Positions 11,860-23,429 of a stretch of 64,000 nt of DNA are shown in pieces. The position numbers were made by a program, and so were the translations under genes. Source of the DNA: Takakia lepidozioides (lineage: Eukaryota > Streptophyta > Takakiopsida > Takakiales > Takakiaceae); NCBI GenBank assembly GCA_030704615.1, contig CM060734.1:56992042-57056041 (forward strand), read 5' to 3'. Positions within the stretch are counted from its first letter, which is position 1, and every line of letters starts with the position of its first letter. The notes under the pieces were generated by a model. That model was not told where the DNA came from and did not search any database. It worked only from the letters and a program-made list of their open reading frames with translations.

Positions 11860-12440
11860 ATGTCTGTCAGATTACCAGATGTGATTCTGAACACTGCCCC
11901 TGCCCTGGTGGACATGTTCAACACTATGGCTGAACGAGATGTGGTGTCGTGGAGTGTGATGCTTGCAGGGTATGCACAACAGGGGTGCGGGATGGAGGCT
12001 CCAACCTATGAGCAAATGATGGGGGAAGGGGTGAAGGCCGTCAACATAAGGTTTGTGTGCGTTTGCAGTGTGTATGGCAGCCCTGGAAAATGGCAAAGAG
12101 ATCCCTGGTGACATGATCAAATCTGCAATTGTACCAGATGTCATCCTGAACACTGCTCTAGTGGCCATGTATGCCAAATGTGGTAGCATTGAGGATGCCA
12201 AGGGAGTGTTCACCACTATGGCTGAATGAGATGTGGTGTCGTGGAATGCGATGCTTGCAGGGTGTGCAGAGCAGGGGCGCCAGATGGAGAGCCCTTTGGA
12301 GACCTGAAAGCAAATGATGGGGGTTCAAGGGGTGAAGCTCGACCACATCATGTTTGTGTATGTATGCAAGCCTGGCAACCCTGGAAAAGGGCAAAGAGGT
12401 GCATGGTTGCATAACCAAAGCTGGAAATGTACCAAATGGA
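11860..12440 (+). pseudogene. PPR protein relic
   Basis: PLS-type pentatricopeptide fragments are spread over the plus-strand frames: a segment with MFNTMAERDVVSWSVMLAGY near 11910, then a VAMYAKCGS-like motif near 12160-12190, then E(stop)DVVSWNAMLAGCAEQG near 12220-12280. Stops and frame changes are frequent, and no start or organelle-targeting region is present. The repeat consensus is very close to that of the intact PPR gene at 46496-48532, so this is a decayed paralogue of the same subfamily. Confidence 0.8.
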
Positions 12441-13060
12441 TCAATAGCTACAATAAACTTGCATGGGTAGATGGTCAACTGGAAGCCGTAGCAGCAGCGG
12501 CACAATGATAAACTTAGGCACTGGTAATGAAGGCACTTTCTTCAACACATTTCACCCTGCCCTAAATTTTCATGTTAAATTCTGCAAGTTAGCTGGTTGA
12601 GTGAGCCTTTGTGCCTGGCAAAGACACATATCACTGTCGAGTTATTCTTGAAGGCATGTACCGTGTTGAGGTCCGGTATGTCTACGTTTCAGATTGTGGC
12701 TTGCCTCATCCTAATGAGGAAGACGACCCACCGCAAACTGAGTTGGACCACATCCTCGGTATGAACACCCTTCGGCCAGAGAAGAACCCGAGGAGGGGTT
12801 AGAAGTATGGTTCGCCCGGGCATAAACATTGCTAGGAGTGAGGAAAAGGCAAGAAAGTAGTTCATGGCTTTTAGCATACTTGCGGAGACGTAGTGTAGAT
12901 GTAGTATGTCACCCTTTATCATGGCTAGATTTTGTTGACTTTGTTCCAGCACTTTCTCACTTGGATTTTATTCTGTTTTTTCAATGGTGAATCTTCAAGA
13001 GTATTTGGGTATGCATATTCGCTTGGAATGTATGGGAATTGTATGAGAATGTATGAATCA
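12441..13060. other. Unassigned stretch with small ORF
   Basis: A 63-codon plus-strand ORF at 12611-12802 has an acidic, proline-containing middle (PHPNEEDDPPQTELDHI). It looks protein-like, but I recognise no family. It may be an exon or transposase relic. Confidence 0.3.
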
Positions 13061-13061
13061 C

Positions 13062-13915
13062 TTACACACCACTCTGTTAGTGGTATATGTAAGACTGTCA
13101 CAGTAGGCGAGAGTGGTTGTACTCCTCCACATGCAGCCCTAACCACTAACATACCACTCTAGCAATAATAATTCCAATACACGGTCCCTTACGGACATAG
13201 TGAGTGATTTTAGCACACAATTAACCACTACATCGTACAACCACTCAATCCGTGGTTTTAGCACACAAAGTAACCACTACTGCAATAATGCTACAACCAC
13301 TCAGTAGGTGGTCTTAGCACACAACCTAACCACTACTGCAATACTGGTAGAACCACTCAATAAGTGATAATATGCACTATTCCTGGTATTTAATGCTCAC
13401 TCACAGAGTTGTTTGTGTAGTCATTGCATTTTTTAGCGCATCCCTAAAATAGGGCACGTGCTCATTTGCAATATCGCCACGTGTTCAGATCATGGTCAAC
13501 ATAACCGTGTCACTGGATTTGTCCACGTGTCCATATGGATACGAACACGTGTCCGTCCATTGCTAAGTATGATCGACGGAGTTGTTGCGTCCACATCGCA
13601 TACAATGGAAGTGGTTGGAATCACTATGTTCTGAAGTGGTTAGTTTACCACTGTGACACGTCAAATGTGACTTGGTTGACCACTGTGACACGTAAGCGAC
13701 ATGTCATAAGTGGTTAATTTACCACTGTGACACGTAAGCGAACAGCTGGACTTGGAGGCAAGTGATCGTAACCACTGTCTTTAATCACTACGGACACGTC
13801 ATGTCTTTAACCACTGTTGAATCAAGATCCACTGGGTCTAGACCACTCTAGGGCCAGAGTGGTTGGGTGTCTTTTCCCACTCAAAATGAGTGGTTACCAG
13901 AGTGGTTATTCCGTG
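13062..13915. repeat. ACCACT/AGTGGT repeat cluster
   Basis: The hexamer ACCACT and its complement AGTGGT recur many times, often as small inverted pairs (ACCACTCTGTTAGTGGT at 13062). A true tandem core lies at 13204-13363: units of 48, 56 and 56 bases starting at 13204, 13252 and 13308, each with GTGRTYTTAGCACACAA then TAACCACTAC then ACAACCACTCA. At 13640-13740 a different unit, TTTACCACTGTGACACGTAAGCG, recurs. This is probably the subterminal or internal repeat region of a DNA transposon; no ends were found. Confidence 0.75.
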
Positions 13916-15539
13916 TTTTTCTTCTGGTGTGTCAGCCATCTTTTCTCGCTTATATTCATTTTGACTCAGCCCTTGAGGCCCATCTGGCATGGCAGGTGGC
14001 CTACTTGGCTTGTTGTGCGTTATGCCGTACTATCACAAATACTCTGTTGTACACGAACAACAGGACCGCTCGACAATTAGCTTCGTTGAGAGAGTGCGTA
14101 GGATGTGCTATCTACGGTCATCGCCCCGCCTTTGTGGATTGGCTGATTGGAGTCGGCCCAGGAGAGGACGGGTTCGAGAGTGAGCGTCTCACACACCCGA
14201 GGAATTCCTGCCAGCCATTCTTATCACCCCGATACTATCACTGAGGGTCCACGCCAGTGGCTCTTACTCGTGAGTTGATTGCATCCGGTTCACTATCACT
14301 GCTAGACATAGTTAGAGACCGGCCAGCAGAGAGTTCTTTCATTGCATTACCTGCTACAGTTTGTAGGTCGCTCCCACCGGATCCAGCCCAGCCAGTAGTT
14401 TTCTCTTTCGGCCGGGGAGTTCTTTTGGCATATTTGTCTTGTTTACCGCTTCGAGTGGTACATGCGGCCTCCTAAGTAGAGAGTGCCCCAAGTGGACATA
14501 CTGAGTACACCTCCTCCTCCTCGGAGGAGGACGAGCCCGTATCTAGTAGCCATCAGGGATCTCAGTGATTAGTGTTGAGATCTCAGGAACTTCTAGAGTG
14601 AGGAGTCCTAGGATGCAGCTGATTTTGTCATGGTTAGGATACAATAGCAGAGTGCGGTGTATTAAACCAGCCAGACTACATTACGTTTATTTCATTACCC
14701 ATTGACTAACGCATGCAAAGTATGAGAATGGACCAGTACCAATGAAGAAGTTGGTATGTCCTTTGACGCGAAAGTGAAACGCATCCGACATCGGTTCTTC
14801 CATACTCCGCTAGAAGTTCAAGAACAAATTGAAGCGTACCTACGATATTTGGCTGAAAAGAAAGAGCACAAGAAACGCTGGATCGACGAACGAGTTTGGA
14901 ATACCTGAACTCTTCCAGACGGCACCACCCAGAATTTTTACTGGTGCCCCGATAGATTTGTATTCCCGAGGTGTCCATGTCTAGGTATTTACTTAGGAGC
15001 ATTACACCTAAGGTCATCATTCGTGGCCCACCTAAGGTGACAAATTGATTTCTTTACCCACTGTGAGTCTTGCCAGTTCTTTGCAAGCCAACATCTGATA
15101 CTCCGATCCGAGTGATCGCATTGTGAAGGACCTTGGCCTATCGAGTATCCCTAGATTGCACACCCAGACGTGCCTCCGTTCCATGGAAGGTATGTAAATT
15201 TGACCTCGCCGATTCTTGACATGGTTGTTCAAGGTAATATAGGTCCTTTAGTACAGACTGATGTAGGAGAATCCTCATCAGCACAACAGTGAGTGTACGT
15301 CTAGCTCTGGATCAAGAGCCACGCTCCCAAGCCTGGATAATATATCTTTCAATACTAGGTTGCAAAGAAGACTGGCTAGAGGAGCCGTTAGAGATCAGCC
15401 CAGCATTGAGTCCAGAATCAGACTGATCAGAAACTAGAAGTTTGGATAAGATAGAGTGGGAAGGAGAGAACACCAAAAGCTCTTCAGACATCGAGTATTC
15501 AGAACCTGCCAAGGCCCCAAGGAGGTAGCAGGCTTGGAA
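13916..15539. other. Decayed retroelement-like region
   Basis: Broken plus-strand frames show protein-like pieces, such as a proline run followed by an acidic stretch at 14505-14540 (a CTCCTCCTCGGAGGAG palindrome in DNA) and a charged helix-like segment near 14780-14900. The position upstream of a gag relic in the same orientation suggests 5' parts of the same element. No confident product. Confidence 0.35.
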
Positions 15540-16917
15540 ATGCGGTTTCTGGGAGCTGATGCGACTCGATAACCCTTTAACCCCCCTAGATGATGGGGTG
15601 CTTAAGGATTGTTTTTTGAGTGGATTACGAGAGGCCACAACAAAGACCTGCAACATTGGTAGATGCCATACAGACGGGCAAGGAATTCGACGTCATGCAT
15701 CACCAAGTGCAGCGGGCCAAGATGCCAGATTTCGCGCTTCGTCATACCTTACGATTGAGCCCACGCAGGAGCCGGCACCATGGCGGTAATTCAGTCCGCT
15801 TTGCATTACACGCCATTGTATGTAGGAGGAGCAAGGCCATACGCCCCAACAACGTCCCCCACACCAGTAATGGCGCCGACTGTGCCACAATATACAAGTG
15901 CTATCCCTACAAACTCACAGGCAGATTCAAGCGGGCAGTTTGATTTGCGGGTAGGCCATCTAGAGGCACAAGTCACTTCCCTCATCAAGACCATCGAAAC
16001 AATGGGCGATCGCATGAGCTCCATCGGCCAGCAGATCACCAACTATGTGGGGTATCGAAATGTGGCTCTTGTTGGAGAATCCGGCCCCAACCCGGCGAAG
16101 GTATGGTGCTCAAACTGTGACGGCCCGGGGCATGCTACGCAACATTGTCCTTATCCTACCCAGGAAAGGTAGGTAAGCCGGAACCCGACATATCGAGATG
16201 GACCAAAACGACAATTCAACCAATCTTGGAGGGGGTGTTAGAAATGTGGAAACTTGCGCCACATCACCAAGATTGTTGGAGTGATATGGTATGTTTGCAT
16301 TGCGGCCAAAGAGGTCACCCATTGGAAAGATGTCCCCGTAGGCAGGTGGACCGGCCGACACCGGCCACCATCCAGTAGGGGAGAGGAAAATTCAGAAAGG
16401 CAACGAGCCCACGCAGATAGCACAACGACCTAGGCCAGAGCAGGCAGGTCCATCATACTCAGGGGGTACTGCCGCTCTGGGACAGAATTCCCAAACAGTT
16501 TATTCAAATCCTGCGGCTCAGATAGCCCAGGGTTCTTCTAATACGTGGGATGTAAGGGTGCCAAGAGGACATCAGACATCCACCTCGGCGCCTCCCCAGT
16601 AGCAGCAGACCAATGTACAACCAAGCCATGCAATGCGCCAACAAGAGACGCAACACAAAGTAAATTGGATTGCAAGTGAGCCATGAGCCACTCCAAACAC
16701 GTCAGCTAGCCCCAAGAAGGGTAGCTATGCCGTGATGACACGACAACAACGAGATACGCTAGGGAAAGGCCCTTGGTATGTGGCGTTGGAGTCCGTCACG
16801 TCCACATCCGAACATGAGGATCTGAACTTCACTGTAATGAAGTCAGACGCACGGAAGGTGGCGGAGACTGTACTTCAGGAGGAGAGAACATCCATCCCAA
16901 GGAGAAAAAGGTAGCAT
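15540..16917 (+). pseudogene. gag: Retrotransposon gag relic with two zinc knuckles
   Basis: Plus-strand pieces in several frames. A gag-like segment with LDDGVLKDCFLSGLRE lies near 15585-15635, followed by VDAIQTGKEFDVMHHQ near 15650-15700. A linker follows with a short coiled-coil-like LEAQVTSLIKTIETMGDRM near 15960-16015. The first CCHC knuckle, CSNCDGPGHATQHC, is near 16108-16148 and a second, CLHCGQRGHPLERC, near 16290-16333 in another frame. A tail frame ends at 16914. Multiple stops and shifts make it non-functional. It differs in sequence from the gag at 1-1896, so it is a separate element family. Confidence 0.75.
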
Positions 16918-18444
16918 TTGCTAGCCTCCAGTAGTTCGACCAACCATTTCCCGACCACCTGCAGCAAGAGCGAAAAGCCCGGCAAACCGGCCGACGACAC
17001 CGGAAACGCTTCCCCGGAGGAGAATGCGCTCCACCATGCGGTTCATCTCGTAAAGTGTGTGTTGTGATTTGGTGGGACAGTGAGCCGATTTTTTTTTATA
17101 TCTGGTACAAAAAAGTCCATAGTGTCTTGATGGATGGATGGAATTGTTCACAAATTTATATTTGTGTCTATTCAAACATTGAGTATCTAGTTATAAAGTC
17201 CATATAATGAATTGGTTTGCACAAATAGGTTTTTCAGATGGCATTTGGGACAATAGAGGGACTGTGACAGTCCATTGGAATTCCCTGCAAAAGTCCATTG
17301 CTTCATGGGATTTCATCCAAATTCCAAAATAATTGTATCCACATGTTCAGCCTCTAATCCACTCCCTTCTGATGATGAACCAGCAGTAACAGTAAAGAGA
17401 TGGGATGGGACTCTTGGAAAGAGGGTGGAGGTTCAATCATCCCATGTGCACATTGAAGTACCAAACATACATGCGAGAGGTTGATGTGTAGGACCAATTG
17501 AGTGCGATTTCAGCTCCTGAAATTGCAATTTAAACCCTTGAAATTGCAATCTTGATTTATACAATCCATGAATTACTAAAATTTATTAATTTAAAATAAA
17601 AATAAAATTTAAAATCACATTTAACTTAAAAAGGACAATTCCAGAGATGCAAGAAAAGTTCAAATATAGTTCAAATATAATTATAAAGGTGTAGGGTGGG
17701 TAGAGGATATTGGTTGGTGAAAGAAGGGGTGGCAACAAAGCCGAGCGGGGGGGGGGGGGGGGGGGGGGGGGGGGTTCTAAAGGGACCGCCCCAATGGTGG
17801 GGTCCACAAGCTAACTTCATGACTGGTGAAACGGTCTCAAAACCCGCTAGGTACAAGGGCTACGGTAGGGCTGCAGGCCAAAATATAGGTTGCGCTGGGA
17901 ATTACCGGGGAGGGCCCGAAAATATTTCCCAATTGGATTGAATTTTTTTCTACAACAACCTTTGCATATGACATGGACCAGAGCGATTGAGAATTGGATG
18001 GTAGATGTGTCCTACGTAATTTTCAAAGCTCAAATGTTGGTCTGCCCGCTTCAAATTGGATTTTTTGACCCCCCAATTTGTGAGTACAAAGCAGCTTACA
18101 TGAAAACAAGTCAGAAAAAAACCAAAACTTCAGGGAAGGTGTAGAAGTGAGATACAAGACTCTCATATCATGCAAGGAAAACATTGCCCAATTTTGGTAA
18201 ATTTCTTGGTTTTTTATGCTCTTCATTTTTAGGAAGGATTCTTTTTGGGGCACATCTGCATATTATAATCTTCTAATCTGGCAATTGGATACGGCTGAAT
18301 TTTTTTGAGGTGATAGTTTGGGTAGATGGGCAATAAATTCAACGGTCACTTTTACAGGGACTTAGAAATCTAGGAGATAAAAAGATTTAGTGGGCCAGGG
18401 TTTTTTTTTTTCACAGCATGTCGTGAAAATGGGGCCCGACACCC
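16918..18444. other. Non-genic stretch with 28-base G-run
   Basis: No gene recognised. A run of 28 G's lies at 17747-17774. The segment at about 17880-18300 shows scattered similarity (TTTGACCC.CCAATTT, TACAAAGCA, TTATAATCTTC) to 22800-23300 inside the piggyBac-type element, which hints at an older related insertion next to it. Confidence 0.4.
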
Positions 18445-19024
18445 TTAACCCCTAATGGACGAGGCGACCCGTTTCGGGTCGCATCAGGGTGGCTACAGAA
18501 TTCATCCACGATGTAACTTTGTCGGATGACATCGGATGAAAACAATTTATGAATGAAAGTTGTGCGCCTCGATGTCATGCACCCGCCTGTCTTGCACCCT
18601 TGCTTACGGGCAATTTCTCTCGATTGTCACTGCTTTATGTTTTTGCTGCGCTTGTTTTTGCTATCGTCGCATGCAGTTGATTGGCAGGGGGGGGGGGGGG
18701 GGTTTCTATGTGTGCTCATTATGAGCGCAGCTCGAGCTGCACAGCCACACATTTTCCATGCAGGAAACCAGCATGAGTTGTTCCGTTTTGCGAGATATGA
18801 CCTTGGAACTTGATCTTCCTGCTTTGTGTGCATTGACGATGCTGTTAGGATTCAATTTCGAGGCGTTGCTGCTTGTACTACCTGCCGTCACAGATGCTAA
18901 TGCGCGTTGTTTTTGTGTGTGTTCATGTGTGCTGCATTTCTGTATCTTCATCTCACATGTTTTCTACATAAGCTTGCATTCATTGGGGTGAGTTGGGGTA
19001 ATCTGTGTGGGGTTTAGGGAATGG

Positions 19025-22000
19025 ATGGCACCTAAACGCAAAGCCTTGGATGCAGGTGAGCCACCACCACCTCCACTCGAGCTTGCAGGTGCAGCAGAGA
19101 TTATAAGGGATTGGGCAGTGAGGGAGCAGCATTGCACTGAGGAGCAGTGCAAGGTAATCTTAGCACTCCTACGTTTGGGGGGGGGGGGGGGTGGGGGGTT
19201 TAGCGATGCCCTAGCGACCTCCAACCGCCGTGATTAGCGACGGAAATACTCTACGGGGCCCGGGGCGCGCCGGTGGCATTTTATGACGTCGAGAAGTCGT
19301 AGAGACGTCGCTAATTAGCGTCGTCGGGGAATCGTAAACCCCCCGGGACGCCCCGGCGCAACTTGCGACGTCTGAGCATCGCAAAAAAAATAAAAATAAA
19401 AATAACAAAAAATAAAAATTATGCGACGTTTTTTCTGCGACGTCGCATTAGGGACGTCCGGGGGTCGTAAATGCGACCCCTAGACATCACAGTAGGAGGG
19501 TACATTTGAATTTAGGTGGGAAAATTTTAATTTGAATTTAAATTTGAATTTCAAAAACTAGTTGACCATTGACTCCGGTTTTGTCCAATGGCAGTTCATG
19601 CATTGTTCTACATATATTAGGCAATGCATATTTGAACCTATGACCTCCACATTATAACATTTCTAAGACACTGCACACTAATCAACAAATCTACAATACA
19701 TCTCTATATCACAAAAGCAGTCCAAGTATATATATACATATCAAGAGTTAGCTCATAGTGACTACCACTATCTCAATCCTATCATTGTGTTGCAGATTAT
19801 GCGTACTCTACAGGAGCTCGTATAGCTGGAACTTGCAACGAGACTTGTCCCCAGAGTTCTTCAAGAGCAAATATCTATCAATGGCCTAAGTTTTGCAAAG
19901 CTGCATTGCAACTTATTGTTGGACAATGGCTATAGTCTGAGGATGCCAAGCCCATTATGCTCTACAATCTACTCCCAGAATCAATTTTCCGCGACGCCCC
20001 CAGGACGCCGGGGCATCGCAGCGCCGCATTTGCGACGACAGGGAATCGCAAAAAAAGAAAAAAAAAGTTTTTTTTTTGTTTTTTTTTTGTTTTTTTTTTC
20101 CGGGCATTGCGATTCCCCGCCGTCGCAGGAGCGCCCGGCCGTCGCAAAAGCATCGCTGTGCTGCGGCGTTGCGACGTTTCGTTGCGATTCCCCAGCGTCG
20201 CAGCATCCCGGGGGCGTCGCAACCCCCCCAGTGCGTTGGTGGGGGAATGGAGTCAGGCCCCTTTCCGACGACGGCATGGCATCGCAAGATGCCACAATGT
20301 CGTCCGAGCGCTGGCGTTACGACGCCTCGACGTCGCAAGTCCCGAGCCGGGCGCTTGTGCGACGCTGAGTTGCAGGGGGGTCGGTGCGTCCGGGGTCTTG
20401 GCGTCGCTAACCCCCCTAAACGTAGTAGTGTAGGTTGCCTGTGTCCAGAGTTCTTGTGTAGTTTGCCTCCACCGCCATTTGCGAATCGATGGCCTCGTCA
20501 CCCACGTCCTCACAATTTCTGCTTCTTGTTTAGGTGTCAAGTCGCTCTTATTCTTGGTTGGAGAGAGAGACAAGAGGAAGGAGACAAGGAGGGTTTTAGT
20601 GACGTCGTGAATTTGGTTATGAGAGAAGAAGTCTGGCCCGATGCCGACAGTCAAGCGTTTGAAGGACATGCCTCGTGCAAAGAGAAGTATTCCTGCAAGT
20701 GTGATGGCCCCTTCCAAAGGGGTAGTGAGGAGAAAAAATAAAGTCCGTGGAGAGAATGCTGGAATTGGGAGATTGTGTGCAAGTCCTGCCTTTTCCATTG
20801 ACTCTCCAGGTAGAATTTTGAGTTAGGCGCCGGTGATTCCCCTCGTGGGATTGGCGAGGCCTACTTTGGGTGAGTTGCATCCCAACACGGGTGCGTTATT
20901 GAATGTGGGTGTTTCTTCTTCGGCTCCTGCATACTAGCACGATGGGGCCCATTCAGCTTTTGATGATTTGTTGGGGGACGATGATGGGTACGTGGGAGAC
21001 TCGGCAGACGAGGCCGATTGGATACTGAGAATCTTCAAATGGAGAGTGATGGTGGTGATGAACCTAACCTGGATTTTCTCAACATGTTCAAGCCTTGTAC
21101 CTAGAAAAAAAGAGTGGGCATCGATTTTGTAAGCGACAGAGATGATTTTAGTGGCCCCGACCCTGGGCAGGCTTGCCTCCCTGACATGAAAGGTTCAACT
21201 CTATTTGGTTTTTTCAACTGTTTTGGAGGCAATCTGTACTCGAGCGGATTTGCAGAGAGTCCAACCGCTATGCATGTGAAGCGTTGGGTACAGGGACTCG
21301 TGGAGGGCCTCGTTGGAAGGAATTGTAGGTTTCTGAACTGCGAGCTTGGATTGGTGTGTGTGTGTTTATGGACATGAAGAAGCTGCCCCGTACTCGTTGT
21401 TACTGGCAACACTCTGATGTGTTCTTCTCTTGCCCTGTCATCCGCAAAGTAATGACCCGAGACAAGTGGGAGGCCATACTTAGATGCCCGCACCTTGTTG
21501 ACAATTCCACTCTGGTTTCTGATCGCTCAAGTCCCAATTTTGACAAGTTGGGAAAGTTTAGGTGGGTTTGCGATGAAGTAGTTGCTAGATGCAAATCGTT
21601 GTGGAATCTGCACAAGATGTTGACGGTGGACGAGCTTATGATCCGTTACAAGGGGAAATATTGTTCGTTTAGGATGTACATGCCAAAGAAGCCATGCAAG
21701 TGGGGCATAAAAGCTTGGGCATTGGCTGATTCAGAGACGCATTATGTGTACGATTTCTCTTTCTACTGTGGGAAGAATGCAAAGGGCCCTGAGGGTGACA
21801 GGCCAAAAAGTGGCAAAGGTGAGGGTTATGATGTTGTCACCAGGCTTGCTGCGGGATTGTATGATTTGGCATATAATTGTCACTGACAATTACTTCACCT
21901 TGGTGCAGCTTCTCTATGACTTGGCCCAAGTTGGCACTTGGGCCACTGTCACAATCAGATTAAACAGGAGAGGCTTTCTTCCCTCTTTGATTAGGATGAA

Positions 22001-22592
22001 AAAGTCTAGGACTGCCAAGCAAGGCCAGTCATGGTACATGATGCATGCTTCTAAGCAGCTTGCTGCAATCTTGTGGTGGGAGAAGAAGGGGGTATTTCTT
22101 TTGTCTTCTGCAGCTAGGCCAACATATAGGCCTTCTTCTCCTATGTCTGTAAGACGATTCGTGGGACACCAAAGAGTGTCAGTGCCATTTGTTCCTGCAC
22201 ATGTGCAATATCAAACATTTATGCGAGGATTAGATGTGCAAGACCAGCTTCGAGGTGAGTACAGCTTGCAGCTGCGCACAAAGAAGTGGTGACATCGTGG
22301 ATTCTTCTTCCTTATGGACACAACAATGGTGAATGCATATATTTTGCATTCAGCCCATGTCACCAAGATGGGCCGGCGGGCCATGAGCCATTTGGAGTTC
22401 AATTTGGCGTTGGCTTATGCATTGACAGCAGGGACCTGCACAGACAACATGGAGGGCATTGACGATGGGTCTTGCACATTTGTGCATCAATGCCTTCACA
22501 CAACGCAGAGGCGGTTGTGTGGTGTTTGTCATGTGCGCACTCATTACTACTGCCCTGGATGTGAGGGCAAACACTTGTGCATTGGTGCGTGA
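19025..22592 (+). pseudogene. piggyBac-type transposase, broken
   Basis: The coding frame starts at 19025 (MAPKRKALD) and is cut at 19164 by the CACTA insertion, then resumes after 20433. An acidic region lies near 20940-21080. The core follows: LTVDELMIRYKG near 21625 and YMPKKPCKWGIKAWALAD near 21680-21735 (first catalytic aspartate region), then VTDNYF near 21885 (second), and RGLDVQDQLRGEYSLQ near 22225-22275. The C-terminus is a cysteine/histidine zinc module (CGVCHVRTHYYCPGC) ending at 22592. Breaks: an in-frame stop at 21101-21103; a frame change at the GT run near 21353-21366; another near 21880; and a TGG-to-TGA-type stop at 22290-22292 in the conserved KKWWHR motif. The end of the protein is otherwise well preserved. 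Confidence 0.85.
19164..20430. mobile_element. CACTA-type (CMC) non-autonomous element nested in piggyBac element
   Basis: The left end reads CACTCCTACGTTT followed by a G-run; the right end, read inward, is CACTACTACGTTTAGGGGGG. Both then continue into TTAGCGA-type sequence. A 3-base duplication, TAG, flanks it at 19161-19163 and 20431-20433, as expected for CACTA elements. At 1,267 bases it carries no transposase. The interior is full of GCGACG/CGTCGC motifs and short inverted pairs, typical of CACTA subterminal repeats, plus an A/T homopolymer patch at 20048-20098. It interrupts the piggyBac transposase frame and is therefore younger than that element. Confidence 0.88.
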
Positions 22593-23429
22593 TGGAATGA
22601 GGCACATCGCCATGGATCGAGGTGACATTTCCAGCTGCAACTGATGTCGTGCTTCGTTGGCGTTTCTTGTGTGTGTGAGTGTTCACAGGGTGGCGGGGCT
22701 GTGATGGCAGGTTTGGTGGTCGCTGCTATGGAATGCGTTCGTCGGGTGCTGCGTTTCGGGTGCCCGACAATTCCCCATAAATCGATGACGTAGCCCGATT
22801 TTTTGGGCCGGAATCCTCTCCCAGCTCAGGCATGAGTTCCCCGGAATTTGGATTCAAGTAGAAATAGGCCCAAATGGAAATCTATGCATGTAGATTGGTT
22901 AGAATTCTTCCAAATTTTTTATGGTGATGAGTTTCCACCCAAGGATATGACCGGAGGAATTGATATTGTGATGAAAATTTGGACACATTTGAGGCAGATT
23001 TGGGGGTCAATTGTAATGGAGAGCATGTTTGACCCACCAATTTTCCCATACAAAGCAACCCTCATGTGGTTTTGGAATTTGGTTCTAGAATCTTGGCCCA
23101 AGGTGCTCTACATGCCAGGCAATTACAATCTGGGTATGCTGTATCAATGAAAAATCATTTTGCCAGGCTAATTGCTTGGTCAAACCATTTTTTCACTCCA
23201 AAACTAGAGCACAATAAATATTTACAGCTTACATTTTTGTTATAATCTTCCTAATGACATGGTGAAATCACTTGAAATTTTTACAGTAGGTTCCTGAAGT
23301 AGGTAGGATTACTTTCATACTGTTCATCCCCCTGGACGTTTGCCAAATGTCAGATATGCCCTCAAACATGAGGACATATTCCGTTTTGGCATGGGCCCAC
23401 CAAAAGCGGGCTCGTCCATTAGGGGTTAA

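Larger units (their letters stand above)
18449..23425 (+). mobile_element. piggyBac-type DNA transposon, full length with nested insertion
   Basis: The ends are a perfect 15-base inverted repeat: CCCCTAATGGACGAG at 18449-18463 and its complement at 23411-23425. Each end is flanked by TTAA (18445-18448 and 23426-23429), the piggyBac target duplication. A GCGACCCG/CGGGTCGC hairpin lies just inside the left end (about 18463-18481). Inside is a relic of a piggyBac (DDE_Tnp_1_7) transposase. Total length is 4,977 bases, of which 1,267 (plus a 3-base duplication) are the nested CACTA element, leaving about 3.7 kb of original element. It is non-autonomous now because its transposase is broken. Confidence 0.88.

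Noticed and set aside
19916-20434. Overlapping long ORFs on both strands
   Set aside because: They lie inside the CACTA element and arise from GC-rich motif repeats and A/T homopolymers. No protein family is visible.
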